Both the position numbers and the translations under genes were made by a program. A stretch of DNA of 64,000 nt from Cryptomeria japonica (taxonomy: Eukaryota > Streptophyta > Pinopsida > Cupressales > Cupressaceae), in the NCBI RefSeq assembly GCF_030272615.1, contig NC_081411.1, forward strand, positions 157,560,471 to 157,624,470, in the 5' to 3' direction. The notes under the pieces are model-generated. The model was not told where the DNA came from. It saw nothing but the letters and a program-made list of their open reading frames with translations, and did no database searches. Each line of letters starts with the position of its first letter. Position 1 is the first letter of the stretch. Shown here piece by piece: positions 36,881 to 48,303 of this stretch.

Positions 36881-38079
36881 GTAAGAGAAATTAATGGACC
36901 CTGCAAATATTAATAAAAATAAAAATGATTGAGACACAAATAACATAAGATAATGTAAAAAACCAAACGTTAAAGCATCATCAAAAATATTTTTCATATT
37001 TTTTAAATATATGTATTTAAGATATCAAAGTAGGAAAGAATATTTTTGGAAATATTATACTAAAAATACTCTCATTAACACAAATACAAAAATATTTACA
37101 TACAACAAAGAAATTTCTACATTATTTCTAAATTAAGAAGTTGAAAATTCTTAATACATACACAGAGAAAAAGTGAGAATATTTAAATTATGTTGATAAA
37201 ACCCAATTTATTAGATTATCCTTTAAAATCCCATTATTACTAAAATTTTAAAATATCTAAGTTACTTAGGGTGCATTTTCAATTTTTCAAAGAAACCAAC
37301 ATCAACATGTAAAACTGAAATTTGTTTAGAAATAGTTGGTGAGAAAGTTAGTTCTTAGACAAATTGCTGCAACGGGAAGTTTCAAATAATCGAGTGTCAA
37401 AACACTTTCTAACAAAAGGGTGAAAAAAAGGAGTTGAATTAAAGAATTTATAAAATAGTACATAAAGTAAATAAGGATGATTTATGAGGTGAGGATTTGC
37501 AATTCAATGGCATCAAAGTTTATTATTAAAATTTATATTGCAATATAAATATTAAATGAATATGTGTCATCTTATATCATATTATTACTAAATCTTAATT
37601 ATAATCTTACTTCTAATTTTAATCTTTTGAGGAAAACTAACATGAATTATAACACTAATAGTAACCTTTATATCTTTAATTATGATCATATTCCTAACCT
37701 TATTTATAATTCCAATGCTAATTTAAAATAACAAATTAATTTTGTATAAAATTATTATTACTAAACATGACCTTAACCCTAGGTACTTCTAATTCTAATA
37801 GTATAACTAAAGATAACACTAATTGTAGCCCTAACACTAAGACTAACCCTAAGTCTAATTTTAATTATAACCCTACTACTCATAAGATCTATCAAAATTA
37901 ACATTTAATGAGAATTGATAAAAATTCTATGAAAATATATATTCAAAATTAATATATTTCATTCTATAGTATATTGTCTTCAGAAGAGTAAGAGTAAGCT
38001 TTTGTACAGGATTTGAATATGTTCACATGTTGTAGGTTTAATGGGGAAGAAAAGAACAAAAGAGGTGTAGGAAGAACTA
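36881..38079. other. AT-rich DNA with CTAA-rich stretch
   Basis: No gene is recognised. From about 37560 to 37880 the sequence is a low-complexity mix of TTAACCCTA-, CTAATTCTAA- and AACACTAA-like words. It includes ACCCTAAGTCTAA and TAACCCTACTACT, which recall the plant telomere unit CCCTAAA but never form a clean array. A similar weaker stretch is at 39880-40030. Confidence 0.45.
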
Positions 38080-38730
38080 CCACAACAACTGCTCTTGAAT
38101 AGTGTAGCAAAATTTTCTAGTAGACCATTTAAACAAACGGGGTTCATCTATAAGAGGTGGATTGAGGTGAGGTGGAATGAGATGCTTTCACCACCTGATT
38201 CTGTCAATGGCATATTTTCAAATCAATTTTCTTCAAGTTGTGTTATCTTATTGCACTTCTTTATATTTCAGACCAAGGGGATACAATCATGGATCATCAA
38301 AAATACTTATAGGGTTCCTTCAATAAACTTTCCAAACTATTGTAACAACATAGAGATATTTTGCAACAATATATACCATTTCTCAAAATGGGTAAGAGAC
38401 AACGCTTATGATTTCTACATATATAATAAACCTTTTGTATAGGACAAATCAAAACCACTATGTGTATTCATTTCATAGGAACAACTTGTGTCTCTTCCAT
38501 CAATCAACTTTTAATTTTACATGGGCATTACTAGTGGCACATGAATGGTAAAAGTAATGTTGAGATTTATGACATAAATCTAATTCATGAAATTAAGTTT
38601 TTGTTCAAAATTCCTATTATCCATTGGGGAGAGTTTTTTACTCTAAAGATGATTTTATTGGATGAAAATTTATACAAACAATAGTTAGCTTATGCTATCT
38701 CTAACATATTGTATTGAAAACTATGCTTCA
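38080..38730 (+). pseudogene. Decayed reading frame of unknown function
   Basis: An open piece (38095-38442) reads SVAKFSSRPFKQTGFIYKRW and WIIKNTYRVPSINFPNYCNN. After a stop and a frame change, a second protein-like piece lies near 38547-38690 (VEIYDINLIHEIKFLFK, IHWGEFFTLKMILLDE). The amino-acid mix looks like real protein and not AT-rich noise. No family is recognised. Upstream there is no promoter or start context that would decide between a host pseudogene and an element ORF. Confidence 0.3.
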
Positions 38731-41700
38731 ATTGTAAGATTCCCCTTTTGAGAAGTTAAGAAAATAAAACATATGAAAATTATTTAAATAAATAATTTTA
38801 TTTATTTAAATTATTTTGCTCCTAAATTAAATAAATATTTTATTTATTTAATTGATCTAAATTCCTCTATTAATTAAATAAATCTTTATATATTTAATTA
38901 ATTTTTTAGCTTTTTCCTCTATCACATATGTCACTTATCTCTTAATTCTTTTCTTACCTACCCCCTTCATCACTTTATTATTTCTTCTACCTACCCTTTA
39001 ATCCTAGCCAACCATCTCTTTACTTTTTAATCTTATCCCTCCAATTCCTAAAGTGTCTTCCTACTTGACATGCGAATGGTAATATTATTTATTTTGTTGA
39101 TTTGCATGATCTTAAGTATCTTCCTTGGTGTATGGTCAATGTTTGATTGTAGAACTAGAGTTTTTATTGGGGTTGGATCTTTGTGGTTTTGCAATAGATT
39201 TTCATCATCACTTTTCACCGTATATAGTACCATTATACAATAGTAAAAGAAGAAAATCTAGATCACTAGATTGGCATGTTTGAGCTACAACTTCTTCTGG
39301 ATACAAACAAATATCAAAATTATATATGATAGCCATAACAAGTTGTTTTGAACAATTCCATTAATTATACTACACATCATTTTGTAAAATTTTGTGTTTT
39401 GGAATTTAAATTTAAAATTTTATTGTACTTGTCATTCTATAATTTTAAATCTACTTTTAGTTTTATATTTTTAAAATATACTAAACATTCAATTTATTCA
39501 TTCTTTTTCATTAATTGAATATATATATGCTTCATTCTCAAAGAGTGTATTGCATAACACAATTTTGTGAATGACTAAATTTAATTAGGTGTTATAAATT
39601 ATTTGATGTATATGTACAAAATCAAGCACATTATAAAAATGTTATTTTATGAACATATACAATTCGTACTATACATCAAGAAAAAATAATCTAGCACTGT
39701 TTAACTTCTATTGTAGAATAATTTAAACTATATTCTCATATATTCAATAAGATAGAAGCATGTACACATATGTACCTATATTATTGATAAGGTTAAATAC
39801 ACTAACTTAACAATGCAAGCATTCATCAATACTTTAATTTTAATTATATACTAACTTAGTGTTAGAGATATTTTCAATTATAGTTATGGTTATGATTAGT
39901 ATTCAATGATACAAAATCAAATTTTAACCTTAAATATAATTGAACATTAAATCAAATTCAACTCTAACACTAAGCCTAATTGAATACTAAAACCAAATTG
40001 AACCTTGACCCATCTCATAAAACTAATTAAATTGTAATTCTTAAGAATAACTATTAAATATAATATCTTAATATACAATATTTACATTTGTGTTACTATT
40101 TATTCTCTATTCTTATAAAAAAATTAAAATTATTTAAAAGTAATAATGCAAACAAAAAACACATATATGTCCCCTAATGTTTTTTTTGTTGTTTTTGGTC
40201 TTAGCCGTTTTTAGTTGGTTATGTCAAAACTTTTGTGCTTATGGTTGTTTCTATGTAAACTCATTATAAATATTTCATTGTTTATGGTGGGCTTCGTGTC
40301 TGAAACCTTGTTTTTTTTTTTAAATGGTTTTTATTTGGATGTGTAATAGGTTGGTACCCTTCCCTACTTAATTTAATAAAAAATAAATAAACACAAATAA
40401 ATTTAAAATATGAAAAATAAAATATAACTATATAATATATATTTGTTTACTTAAATTAAGTTTTATCTTTGTAAAATAATTTTCTACAAAATATAAATTA
40501 TAATTTTCTAAAAGATAATAGTTTTTTTCTATAGCTCTTAGTTTAAAGGAATTTTGTAAAAATGTAAATATAATTTTATTTTATTAGTTTTAAAAGTTAA
40601 ATTATACATTTTATTTGCATTTTCTTCATATACACTAGCTTTTTAATTTTAATGGCTTGTTGTCACTAAATTTTACTAGAAAAACTAAAATAGATATTAA
40701 AGTAAAAGAAAAATTAAACATAAATTAGATAAACATATTTTGTAATTCATTTATGAAATGCTTATATACCCAAGTATATCATCATCAACGACAAAAAAAA
40801 ACAATTTTGAATCATATTTTTCTTTTTGAAAACTTTCTTCAAATAACATATTTAAATTTTTTAAAATATTGTGTCTATGATTCTTTCCTTATAATAAGAA
40901 ACAATGGACAATTTGATTTTGAAGTATCATTATACTAAGTTTTTTATTTTTAAATTTTTATTTGATTAAATATCTTATTTCAAACCACACTATAGATGGA
41001 TTCTATTCAAGAAACTAATGCACTTTCACTGAACCACCATTTAAAATGCAAAACAAAATTTGATTTATCATATAAAATATTATATAATTTTTTTATTTTT
41101 TATTTTTTAAATCTATAAACTTCAATACAATTAACAAAAACTAATACAAATAAACTTAGATTAAATTATCTAAAAGTATTAGTGCTCGAGATCATATCAA
41201 ATTATATAAGGATCAAGCTCGCATTAGCAACACATTTAATAGTTACATCATTTATTTTGAACGGAAATCATCAACGAAGAAGAAGAAAAATGCTTACTTT
41301 AATGTTTTTAATTAGATCGTCAGAAAACTGATGAAGAGCAAGCATTCCAATCATTAAAAATCCAATACAACTCACCCCACAAAAATTCTATTGCAATTCA
41401 CTGATCAGCTTCTTACATGATGAGATTATTTATAGCGCAAAAAACTAGCACTAATAAAAGACACGTAGAGTGCTGTTGTGTAGAAATGTGCAGAAATATG
41501 ATGACAAGTTATAAAATACGTGTTACATACAAATCTGTGTGCCAAGTATCATATAATTCACTATTTTGTTTTCATTGATGATACGGTGTATATAAGTATT
41601 TCTTCTATTTTGGACTAACCAAATGCTAATGTTCTTGTGATGAAATATGCAAGAAAACCTTAAATTGTTAACAACTACAAGGATATAAATAATTCAGACA

Positions 41701-42211
41701 TGGCAACCTTCCCACGAGAGAGATTTTGATATAAATTAATATTAATTTCACATTCTTAAAAAAGAAACCATAATGGGAAGAGTAAAATGATACATAGTTT
41801 AATGGCAATACTACAGATAAGTATTAGCCATTACATGATTAATATATATTTTCAAACTATACATATTGTTCAAGCTCATAACTATGTTAAATAAGGTCGT
41901 GTTACACCATAGTTCCTACCAAATTCTATCAAAATAGTTTTGTTGAGTCAATTGAAATTCCAAACCTTGAAAAATCAATGTCATGTTTCAATAGAAAGCA
42001 AAATCAAATTTGTAAACACCTTTTGGTACATGAATTTTTTTTTTATTATTTTTATTGATTATTTGGAGAGTTTTTGAATTTTGTGTGGCCTTGAAAATAA
42101 AATATTAAATTCATTATATACTTTGATATATATATTTTCACCAATGTTTTTATCAAAATATTCTTAATGTAATGCTTAATTTTATTTTTTAGAATATTTA
42201 TACAAATAAAT
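38731..42211. other. AT-rich intergenic DNA
   Basis: No gene is recognised. Around 38775-38900 A/T-only words such as ATTTAAATAAATAA and TTATTTATTTAA alternate and can pair with one another. Near 41200-41480 a less AT-rich stretch holds, on the minus strand, a TATA-like CTATAAATAATC and a CTTCTTCTTCTTCG tract, but no usable coding frame follows. The rest consists of A/T runs. Confidence 0.5.
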
Positions 42212-42501
42212 ATATTAAGAAAATGGGTAACCCATGTAATGAAGTGGTTAAAACACTTAGTATGTGAAACCACCATCAAGGTTGAAATCCGCACTAGGTA
42301 GCTATGCTCGCAGGCTTTGTCCTTTCGCTACGCTGGTGGACTCGCGGATTTGAATAGTAATAGTGTTTGGGTTGGTGGACTTATGGACTTGAACAACAAT
42401 AGTGTTTGTTGGGCTAGTAGACTCATGAATTTGAACATCAATAGTATTTGACACCTTAAAAAGTGCCCCTTATTGATTAAAAAAATAATAATATTAAGAA
42501 A
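42212..42501 (+). mobile_element. tRNA-derived SINE with 12-bp target duplication
   Basis: The body is 42224-42489 (266 bases), flanked by perfect copies of ATATTAAGAAAA (42212-42223 and 42490-42501). Near the 5' end lie an A-box-like TAATGAAGTGG (42237-42247) and a B-box-like GGTTGAAATCC (42280-42290), 32 bases apart. These are the internal Pol III promoter elements of a tRNA-derived head. The 3' half consists of three imperfect 39-42 base units (from 42334, 42373 and 42415), and the tail is A-rich (TTGATTAAAAAAATAATA). It has no coding capacity and would depend on LINE enzymes for copying. Confidence 0.88.
42334..42455 (+). repeat. Threefold repeat in the SINE body
   Basis: Three tandem imperfect units follow the pattern TGGTGGACT-(C/T)(A/G)(C/T)GGA-TTTGAA-A-(C/T)AATAGTGTTTG. 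They begin at 42334, 42373 and 42415. Units two and three are the most alike around GAACA-CAATAGT. Confidence 0.8.
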
Positions 42502-43539
42502 AGAAAAATGTCAAAAATTATATATAGGTTTAAAAAGGAACATATAAGTATAATATTTACTACATTTTACCTAGGTAAATTACTAATTAGGCTGATCTCC
42601 AATGGTCATGTGTAGCCATGGGGATCAAAAGCCATCAAGGAGATAAAGGGCTTGCCCCATTTCAAATTGGGGCTTGTTTAAGTAGGACGAAGGCATTTTA
42701 GGGCACCTTGGTCCTCCTATAAATGCGACCAGTAGAAAGAAAAATGGGCAAGGTACCTCTAGGATGGAGTCCACTAAATGGTGTTCATGACATTAGGGTT
42801 GGATAATAGGATTGAAATGGACCTAGACAGGGGATGGAGACAGGACACCCTAAAGTAGGGGCACAAGCATGAGGGGTAAATTAGACCAGTTACAATTTAC
42901 GACTCTACATTTATCCCCCACTTTAGTGAGATTATGGGCCTATTAAAATACTCACGATAAAATAGAAGGATGTGAGAGAGGAGATATTAGGAGAAAGATC
43001 ACAAGGAGATAAGACATCACTAATTTTGAGGAACAAAGCCCCCAATCTTAGGATCTTAACTCACACAATCACATGCAAGGACACACAAAACAAGACAAAG
43101 ACAAAAAATTCAAATAAAGAGAAACAAAGATAAAAGACACATAAAAAAAGGTGTAGTACCCCTCCCTTGATCAAACTATTTTCAATACTTATTTTGACCA
43201 TGGTTGACTTTTCAGTGGTTTTCATGGATACACTATGCAATGATGTTTTTTTCAGATATTATGCTATGATGAACTATGCTTTGATGTGTGATTCAGTGAA
43301 TGTCGTTTATGCATTATTTTCATATGGATTATTAGATGTTAACTTTAGTTATGTGTTATTGACCATGGACTAACACATTTATCTTATGTATGAGTTGCAT
43401 TATGCATCTATCTTCATGTATGTGTGGAGTTTGTATGGGGTGCGAGGAGATGGTTTTTCGTTACTCACTTTGGTGAGACATGGAACATCACGATTCTCCT
43501 TCACCGGTGTGTCTACCGTATTTGAATATATATGTATGT

Positions 43540-44532
43540 TGTTATAATCAAAGATCACTGAGGGGTGGGGGGTGAATCAGTGATCTATCATAAGTTAAAA
43601 CCACAAACTTATTCTTTATCTACTAGTTAATAATGCATAACGGATAAGAACATTAACATGCAACAACAAATTCACAAATCCACAACATCAAAAATTTTAC
43701 GTGGAAACCCGAAAAGGGAAAACCATAGTGGGGATGAAACCCACAATATTCATATACTATGGCCACAAGTACATAAATATTACATAGATGGGGAATGCAC
43801 TTGCATTCAGGATCATTGCCCAGAGCTCACTGCTCAATTACGATTACCCAGAAAGATACAACCCTCAAGGAAGTCTCACTGACTTACAATTTGATTACAA
43901 TAGGAATGTACAATGAAATGAACTATAAGAAAGAATCTAACTATGCAAAGATGAGTTCCGGTTAGGCTCTAAAATAGTGATTGTGTTTGCTTTGTTGATT
44001 ACTCTGTTCTGGTCTCAGTCAGCTACCAGTTGATCTGAAACCAAAATATGCATGTGGAACTGCACTCAGTCACACCAAAACTAATTATCAAACACACACA
44101 ATATCAAAAATCAACCGCCAAATCATTGTTATATATCCAGTCTTGCCACCAAAACAATCTTCTTCATTTCGGCTTCAAGAGATGTAACATGAAGACCAAG
44201 TCGGCATCAATCTCGAATAACCCATGGCACTGGACCAAAACATTATAACCACACACTTCCCAAAGGTCTTTCCAAATATCGAGATCACAAAAACAATCAC
44301 CAAAAATACCGCAACCATCAAAAATCATTCCGAACTAGCATGTTACCAAAATACCTTGTTTTCCATTGTTTCACCAGTTATCTATTTACCGGTGACCTCC
44401 AACTTCCAGATATGATGAATCATGATCACCAGATCAAATCACCACAAATAGTTGCCATTAATGACAATCCTAAACAAATAATCAACCACCAAAAGTCTTC
44501 TAAAATCACCGGATGAGTGTCAATTTCCAACA
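43540..44532 (-). repeat. 3' LTR of element D
   Basis: The LTR is 993 bases. On the minus strand it starts TGTTGGAAATTGACAC and ends TTGATTATAACA. It is a direct repeat of 49546-50544, roughly 85% alike over the compared parts. It contains a pyrimidine/purine-rich end near 43552-43575. Confidence 0.93.
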
Positions 44533-44547
44533 ATCTCCCCCTTTGGT
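44533..44547 (-). other. Polypurine tract of element D
   Basis: On the minus strand ACCAAAGGGGGAGAT directly abuts the 3' LTR and is preceded by TGTTGCCATCAAT. This is the same 3' internal signature as in copia A. Confidence 0.85.
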
Positions 44548-44774
44548 ATTGATGGCAACACCTATGAAAAATGGCTAAGTATTGAAATTTGTAAAAGAAT
44601 TATGAGAGTCCCCTTGAGATCAATATTTTGCATCACCAAACTGATTGTACACTCTATACATATTTTTTACCTCATCTCTCCCCCTTTGAGAATAATGCCA
44701 AATATGGGATTCTACCCAAATCTGATACACAAATGAATACTTTACAAATATTTAAATAAATTGTGATAAGTATT

Positions 44775-47700
44775 CTACAAAAATCCCAAGTGAGTCTCCC
44801 ACCCACTCTTTAGGTTATCCAAAATTGTAATCAATGCATTGAATACTATGACATGAATCTCTAGCTCTCTTAGGTTTGATGGTATAGGGTGGGACATTTC
44901 CTTCATACAATCCACCTTATTGCTTAGCAAGGTCTCTATCCCGACAACAATTAGGTTCCAAAGCTCACCTACTCTCCTCAAAACTTTCTCCTTATCAGCT
45001 TTAAAACCAAAGATCAGATCATTCAAAGATATAATTTATCCTTAAATGGTCTTGGTTAGAGTCACATTGGGATCAAATGACTGTGAAATACTTGCCAGCT
45101 TTCCCTAGCAATCATTTATTTATTTATCAATATCAATAATGAACTTGGGAAAAATGAGACATGATTTGTACAGTTTATTGGCTTCCAACAATGTGTAATA
45201 AATTCTTTGCACTCTTATTCAATGCCACCCTATCATACTCAATCATCTTCAAAAATATCTGTTTCCTAACTTAAATATATCCAAAACCTTTTGAGTAGCC
45301 ATTTTCTCCAAGGAATCAATATTGTTATTCACATTATTAATCAATTGAACCAATTTACCAGAGGGGATGTCCTTTGAATCTAGTTGTACATTTGTAGCCA
45401 CCTTCTGCAAAACATCAATAAACATCAAAAGTAACTTTATATCTTTGATCTCTGACTTCACCAGGTCTTGGTTAGCCTTAGCTTGGACTATAGCAACAAG
45501 CATAAGCTTCTCTACGAGAGAAAGATTTTCAAGGTCAACTGATCCGTCAAGGTTGATCTGTGGTGAAATTCCTATTACCAAAGGAGTGGCCATTTTTAGT
45601 TCAGTTATGCCTTTGCCTTTGTCCACCTTAATTGACTTAGCATCCTTCTTCTCACCCTTATCTCCAATATCAGTCTGTATAGGGGCTATAGCATTATCAG
45701 TCACTAGAGGATTGTCACCGGTCTTAGCATCAACTATGGTATTACCTTAGTCATTTGGTTGATCCTTAGATTGAATTTCAGCCTTCTGACGTCTGGAATC
45801 ACCTAGCTTGTGTTCTAGTTAAGATGATTTAAAGGCATCCTTGTACAGAGGGTTGTTGTGAATGATCTTCTTCCAAATTTCATCTATCTCCCTTTTCACT
45901 TCCTCAACATTGCCAATAATCAACCTATTTTTTCTATTTTTTCTTTGGAATTCCTTCTTATTGTCCTCCTTAATCAATCGATTAACTTCATCATGGGTTA
46001 TACATGTACAAATATTTGCAAGTTCTATTTCTTTCATCTCTCTATCCATTTTATTTGCATTCACCCTTCTAGAATCAATAATACTATACAGGTCCTTAGG
46101 AATGTACTTCTCTAACTCAATCAATGTCTTACTAAAATTATGTAAATACAATACTACAACTTCCTCTACCTTTCTTTGGCCACCATCATCAAAATTGTCA
46201 AAATTTGCTTGAAGATTCTTTAAGTTTCCATCCACAAGGATCTCATTAATCAATTGGTCTACTATCAATGGAGGAATTATTGTATACTTACCTTCTATAT
46301 TGCCAGATTCTATATCTTTGCCTAATTCACTCTTCACTGATTTGCTTCTTTGGGATCTTCCAGAGGGAGTAGGATCTGATTTTGTCCTCTTGCTAGGTTG
46401 CACTCCACCAGATTGAGGCTTCCTCACCTGTTTAACAAATTGACTCTTTTTCATTTCTCTACTTTCCTCTTCCTTAGACTTTGTCTCTGAGGCCACAGGA
46501 GAAACTGCAACATAAGTCCTTTTAGGTTTTTCTTTTTTATTCAACACACCTTTTCCGGATCGGGTAGGCTCTGTAGGTTGTGCTACTAGAGTAGGAGAAG
46601 ACTTAGTTGCTTCCTTCTATGCATGTTTCTCTCTGGCCTTCTTCACCTCCTCATTTATGAAGCCCATATGAGCACCTACTTCTTCTGCCATTTTGGTTAC
46701 CTTTCTCTTTTGGGTAGGGGTAGTAAATTGCTAGTGCAAACTAAGATATTTCTCCTTGAAAGTCCCAAATCTCCCTCCCTTGGGATCAACTGGTTGACTT
46801 AGCAGATGTTGTGCATAGGGTTCAAGAGTAATTGAGTCAACTTCATATCCCATGGGAATGATCCAAACGATTTGAGGCTCCACTACTTCCATTAAACATA
46901 GATCCTTGTCAACCATGAAGCAAATGGTTTGCTCATACTTCTCTACCACCTCTTTAGGAATTATTTCCCTGTTTTTCATCGAGGCTTGAAAGATTTTGAA
47001 GTATTCCCAAAGGAAAGATATCCTCTTAGTAGAATCACCAACAACCCACAAACCTTCCTTAATCTACATGGCTACCAGTCTGTCATAGCCCCATTGGTCC
47101 TTGCAATTGATACCGGGTATCTCTTGCAAAAAGTATAATGCCAGGAAAATAAGGAGTATCCTATACTTGAATGTATTCTTTTTGTCCTGCTTAATTTTCA
47201 TCAAATTACTCGACAACTCATTCAAAAGTGTTGTTCATAGGTCATACCTCTTATCCTCTTTAAGCATCTCATATGTAGAGTATATTGCAGTAACTAAGAT
47301 GGAGTTGTACTCGCTAGATTGGTAAACCTTATAACCCACCACCATAGAAGTGAACTTTACATAATTCTCCAAAATATCTTTTATGGTAATGGCTCTGCTA
47401 TCAAATTTTGATCTATTTGTAGTAATAACAGTGTCATTTGATACCTTCCTCAGGCTATGCACCATATCGGTTTGTGCCAAACTAGTTACAACATGGATCA
47501 CTTGCTTAGTGATCTTGTTGAGCTTATCCAACCATATGAATTTGTCATGCATGCGGCTCAAGATGTAGCAAATCCACTTTGCCTTATCAAACAGCAAGAA
47601 ATGAATGAACTATGAGTAACCCTTGTCTTGTAGTTCCTTATATTCATGTTTGAGATTTCCCAAACTATCAGCCAAATGCTTGTTATAAAGATCCAACATA

Positions 47701-47900
47701 TTAGCATTTTTGAGCTCCTCAAGGTTGTAGTGAATGTAAGCCCTGATGTCCTCATTGTGCAGCACACCATAGGGCACAAATCAAAATGCACCTATTGGGT
47801 CATCCTCGACAGATTTAAATGGATGTTTCTTGAAAATAGGACATGCCCTATCCTTGATTTCAACTACCAAAGGTGTCACAATGCCAGAAAATGAAGCCAT
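44775..47900 (-). pseudogene. Element D ORF2, about 1,040 codons, unknown function
   Basis: From the ATG at 47900 (MASFSGIVTPLVVEIKDRA) to a stop at 44775, one minus-strand frame is kept without a net frameshift. It is broken only by stops, at codon 40 and near 47612, 47235, 47066, 46731, 46618, 45819, 45748 and 45249, with more beyond. Most of these could arise from Trp, Gln or Arg codons by C-to-T change. The N-terminal 390 codons look globular (DILENYVKFTSMVVGYKVYQ; VDSITLEPYAQHLL). A basic Ser/Lys/Pro-rich middle follows (codons about 440-530; KKEKPKRTYV, PSKRTKSDPTPSGRSQ), then a helical, Asn/Asp/Lys-rich C-terminal half. No polymerase, protease, integrase, envelope or transposase motif is recognised. 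It could be a captured host gene or a family-specific accessory protein. Confidence 0.75.
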
Positions 47901-48303
47901 TTAAATTGTAGGGTTTGCAAAAACCAAAAAAATTGAACAGATAACTACCTCACTTCACAACCGAGCGTAAGAAATCACTTAGTAAGTCACTAGAACCACT
48001 GTTAGGATCACCAAGTTGCTTTATCTTGCTCTGTTCTTACTCGCTTGATCATATTGTGCCGAATGAAGACTTCAAGTTCACTTTTATCCTTCAAAAACCT
48101 AATTTTCCACTGTAATAAATGCAACAACCGGTTGTCATAACTTTCATGAAATTTCATACCGCAGCACAAGATCCTTCAATTTTTTTTGAATATCATCTCC
48201 ACATATGATTTACTCCTTCTGAAACCTTCCAGAATCGATTGCATACCATTGAAGAAGGGGTTCTTAGAATTTTCATGAAAACCTCCCCCTAAGGCATAAT
48301 GCC
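47901..48303 (-). other. Spacer between gag and ORF2 in element D
   Basis: About 400 bases without a readable frame lie between the Gag stop and the ORF2 start. Because of this gap, ORF2 would need its own translation start or a spliced RNA. The sequence is AT-rich with no clear splice or promoter signal that I can support. Confidence 0.45.

Noticed and set aside
41200-41480. Promoter-like minus-strand stretch with TATA-like word and CTT-rich leader
   Set aside because: The first ATGs are followed at once by stops and no coding region lies downstream.
42237-42290. Possible tRNA gene
   Set aside because: A and B boxes are present but no cloverleaf or acceptor stem can be formed; the flanking duplication and A-rich tail show a SINE.
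45367-46212. Plus-strand open frames of up to 127 codons inside element D
   Set aside because: They are antisense shadows of the long minus-strand ORF2.
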